A stretch of DNA of 7,481 nucleotides from NCBI GenBank assembly GCA_018882725.1, contig VERK01000108.1, forward strand, positions 1 to 7,481, read 5' to 3'. The stretch is from Actinomycetota bacterium. Lineage in GTDB: Bacteria; Actinomycetota; Acidimicrobiia; Acidimicrobiales; Ilumatobacteraceae. Positions within the stretch are counted from its first letter, which is position 1. Every line of letters starts with the position of its first letter. Below, in pieces: positions 6,137 to 7,481 of this stretch. The position numbers and the translations under genes are program-made. The notes beneath the pieces are model-generated. The model had not been told where the DNA came from and ran no database searches. It was given only the letters and a program-made list of their open reading frames with translations.

Positions 6137-6202
6137 GGCCAGGGCTTATCCATCTGATTTGAAATATTGAAATCAGTCGACCGGCTGTGACATCCTGGCG
6201 TC
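6137..6202 (+). promoter_or_regulatory. AT-rich intergenic region: terminator and/or promoter before the secreted-protein gene
   Basis: This 66-bp gap contains the most AT-rich stretch of the window. A perfect 7-bp inverted repeat, CTGATTT (6154-6160) and AAATCAG (6170-6176), flanks a 9-nt loop. TTGAAA at 6167-6172 could be a -35 element; 18 nt later CATCCT (6191-6196, a weak -10) ends 6 nt before the ATG at 6203, a leaderless-like arrangement. There is no Shine-Dalgarno at a useful distance. The repeat could instead end the upstream operon, but no T-run follows. Confidence 0.45.
6154..6176. repeat. Perfect 7-bp inverted repeat with AT-rich loop
   Basis: CTGATTT - GAAATATTG - AAATCAG. The loop itself contains the palindrome AATATT, and TTGAAAT occurs twice (6159-6165 and 6167-6173). 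It overlaps the proposed -35 of the downstream gene, so it could be an operator or a transcript-end hairpin. Confidence 0.6.
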
Positions 6203-7481
6203 ATGGCGGAAAGGATTTTCTCCCGTCGTCAGGGGGCCCTGGGTTTGGTCGTGGCCCTCGCTCTTCTCGGTGTGGCGACCCGAATCGAGCTCGAAGCCAG
6301 CGCCGTCGGACCCACCGCGCCAACCTTCGAACTGCTGTCGAGTGGAGCCCCGGCCGCGAACGTGATCGGCGGTCAGATCGTCACGTCGCGAATCTCGTCT
6401 CCGGTCGACGCCGCCGGGACGTCGACGGTCGAGATCACCTCGTCGTGGTCCGCCACCACGTCGGCCATCACCGGCGCGGGGGACGTGACAGCTCCATCCG
6501 GTTGGACGAAGACCTTTACGTCGGACGGCACGAACTACGTCGCGAACCCGGCCAGTTGGGCGAGCGTGATCGGTGTGAAGGCCGTTGGCTCGGTCACCAC
6601 GAGCGGATTCACGGCCGCGAGTTCGCAGTATCCGTTGGGCCTTCAGAACGTGACGGCATCGGCCGGCGGCACCGTGCGTCCAACGCTCGGGAACTTTCAG
6701 GGTGGTGCAGCAGGCGATGGTTGGAACGCCTTCCACGGAGATGGCTACATCTTCAACATCTACCACCACGCTGCTTCTCCCAGCTGGGGTATCGATTGCC
6801 ATATTCGGGCGAGCACCGGAACGAAGTGTTGGCCCAGTCTGAACGGTGCCGCATTCAATGTTCCGGGCTACGACTCACCAGCTCACTCGGCTGGATTCGC
6901 CGACGAGGCCCGGGACCGGGTGTGGTCGGTGGTTCGTAAGGGATCGACCGGAAACAACCTCGGCATGTTGTGCATTAGTTATGCCGTCAATCCTCCGGTG
7001 GTCTGTCCGAGTGTGGGGGACAACGGTTACGTCGGGCTCGGAGTTGCGGCCCGGACCGGCGATTACAACATGGCAAGCCTGGGGGACCTCGTCGAGTACA
7101 ACGGCAAGCTCTACACCAAGTCACTCGATGCCAACTCCCCGATGCTCTGCCTCGACCTGAGCCTGGCGGCGGCATGCAGTGGATCCCCCTACTACGGCGT
7201 TACCCAGTCCGCCTACTCGAGTCCTGAGGGTTACTGGAACGTCGATCGCATGAAGCGTTTCGGAAATCGCATTTATGTGACTCACAATCAACGATTCTTC
7301 GACTGCTTTGATCTGTCAAGCAATCTACGTTGCACGAATGGTACGTGGCCCGTCACGTCATCGGCCGCGACGTTCGTCGGCCCGTTGTTCGCCGTGACCT
7401 CGAATAGCGGCCAGACGATCCAGAAGGTCTGCATGCACAGTGGTGCCGGCGGCACCTGCTTCACGACCGACGGCGCAACGA
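6203..7481 (+). CDS. Secreted protein with tandem cysteine-pair (beta-propeller-like) repeats, 3'-truncated
   Basis: The frame is open from ATG 6203 to the right edge, giving 426 residues with no stop; the C-terminus is missing. The N-terminus is an export signal: SRRQG (7-11), hydrophobic core GALGLVVALALLGVA (11-25) and a signal-peptidase site after Ala34 (ASA|V). The twin arginine is Tat-like but not a full Tat motif. Residues 35-150 are rich in Ser/Thr/Ala/Val and low in charge, as in surface beta-sandwich or stalk regions. From about 178 five units recur, each with a strand such as GKLYTK, GNRIYVT or GPLFAVT followed by a cysteine pair: 199/209, 257/268, 316/325, 368/377 and 410/419. The 8-10 residues between cysteines often begin with a hydrophobic-Asp-Leu motif (CLDLS, CFDLS). 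This suggests disulfide-stapled propeller blades. I recognise no named family. An adhesin, envelope or extracellular binding protein is possible. The gene is probably transcribed separately from the RDD gene. Confidence 0.8.
   Translation, partial: MAERIFSRRQGALGLVVALALLGVATRIELEASAVGPTAPTFELLSSGAPAANVIGGQIVTSRISSPVDAAGTSTVEITSSWSATTSAITGAGDVTAPSGWTKTFTSDGTNYVANPASWASVIGVKAVGSVTTSGFTAASSQYPLGLQNVTASAGGTVRPTLGNFQGGAAGDGWNAFHGDGYIFNIYHHAASPSWGIDCHIRASTGTKCWPSLNGAAFNVPGYDSPAHSAGFADEARDRVWSVVRKGSTGNNLGMLCISYAVNPPVVCPSVGDNGYVGLGVAARTGDYNMASLGDLVEYNGKLYTKSLDANSPMLCLDLSLAAACSGSPYYGVTQSAYSSPEGYWNVDRMKRFGNRIYVTHNQRFFDCFDLSSNLRCTNGTWPVTSSAATFVGPLFAVTSNSGQTIQKVCMHSGAGGTCFTTDGAT

Noticed and set aside
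6187..6939. 250-codon plus-strand frame and 209-codon minus-strand frame (6173-6802) over the start of the last gene
   Set aside because: Both are Arg/Gly/His-rich and lack motifs. The overlapping frame from 6203 has a proper signal peptide, a cysteine-pair repeat pattern and no stop to the window edge.

Overview
This 7.5 kb GC-rich window reads as a compact bacterial chromosome segment, most likely from an actinobacterium. The pointers are a mycobacterial-type tetrahydrodipicolinate succinyltransferase, an LpdA-like flavoprotein resembling Mycobacterium tuberculosis Rv3303c, strong G/C third-position bias, tight gene packing and starts that look leaderless. An Acidimicrobiia-like (Ilumatobacter-type) source is my inference from the overall style, including the last secreted protein. 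It was not tested against any database.

Layout: positions 1-458 (+) hold the C-terminal part of a short-chain dehydrogenase related to type-10 hydroxysteroid / 3-hydroxyacyl-CoA dehydrogenases. A 71-bp convergent gap with two overlapping inverted repeats separates it from a minus-strand cluster. In transcription order that cluster is lysS (lysyl-tRNA synthetase, from about 4246), dapD (lysine/DAP biosynthesis) and argJ (ornithine/arginine biosynthesis). The lysS-dapD gap is 29 nt and dapD-argJ is 1 nt, so the three probably form one amino-acid operon. A 49-bp divergent region containing a 13-bp dyad and a leaderless-type -10 box separates lysS from a plus-strand pair. That pair is an LpdA-like FAD/NAD(P)H oxidoreductase (4296-5669) and a small RDD-family membrane protein (5666-6136), joined by an ATGA overlap. 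A 66-bp AT-rich gap with an inverted repeat follows. The last gene starts at 6203 and runs off the right edge. It encodes an exported protein with five regularly spaced cysteine-pair repeats that look like beta-propeller blades.

The first six genes are core metabolism and redox functions. I see no phage, CRISPR, IS element, RNA gene or recognisable new defence or biosynthetic system. The least explained item is the secreted cysteine-pair repeat protein. The other points worth checking are the LpdA-like enzyme that keeps a His/Glu pair but has lost one redox cysteine, the uncertain lysS start beside a perfect hairpin, and the dyads in the intergenic regions.
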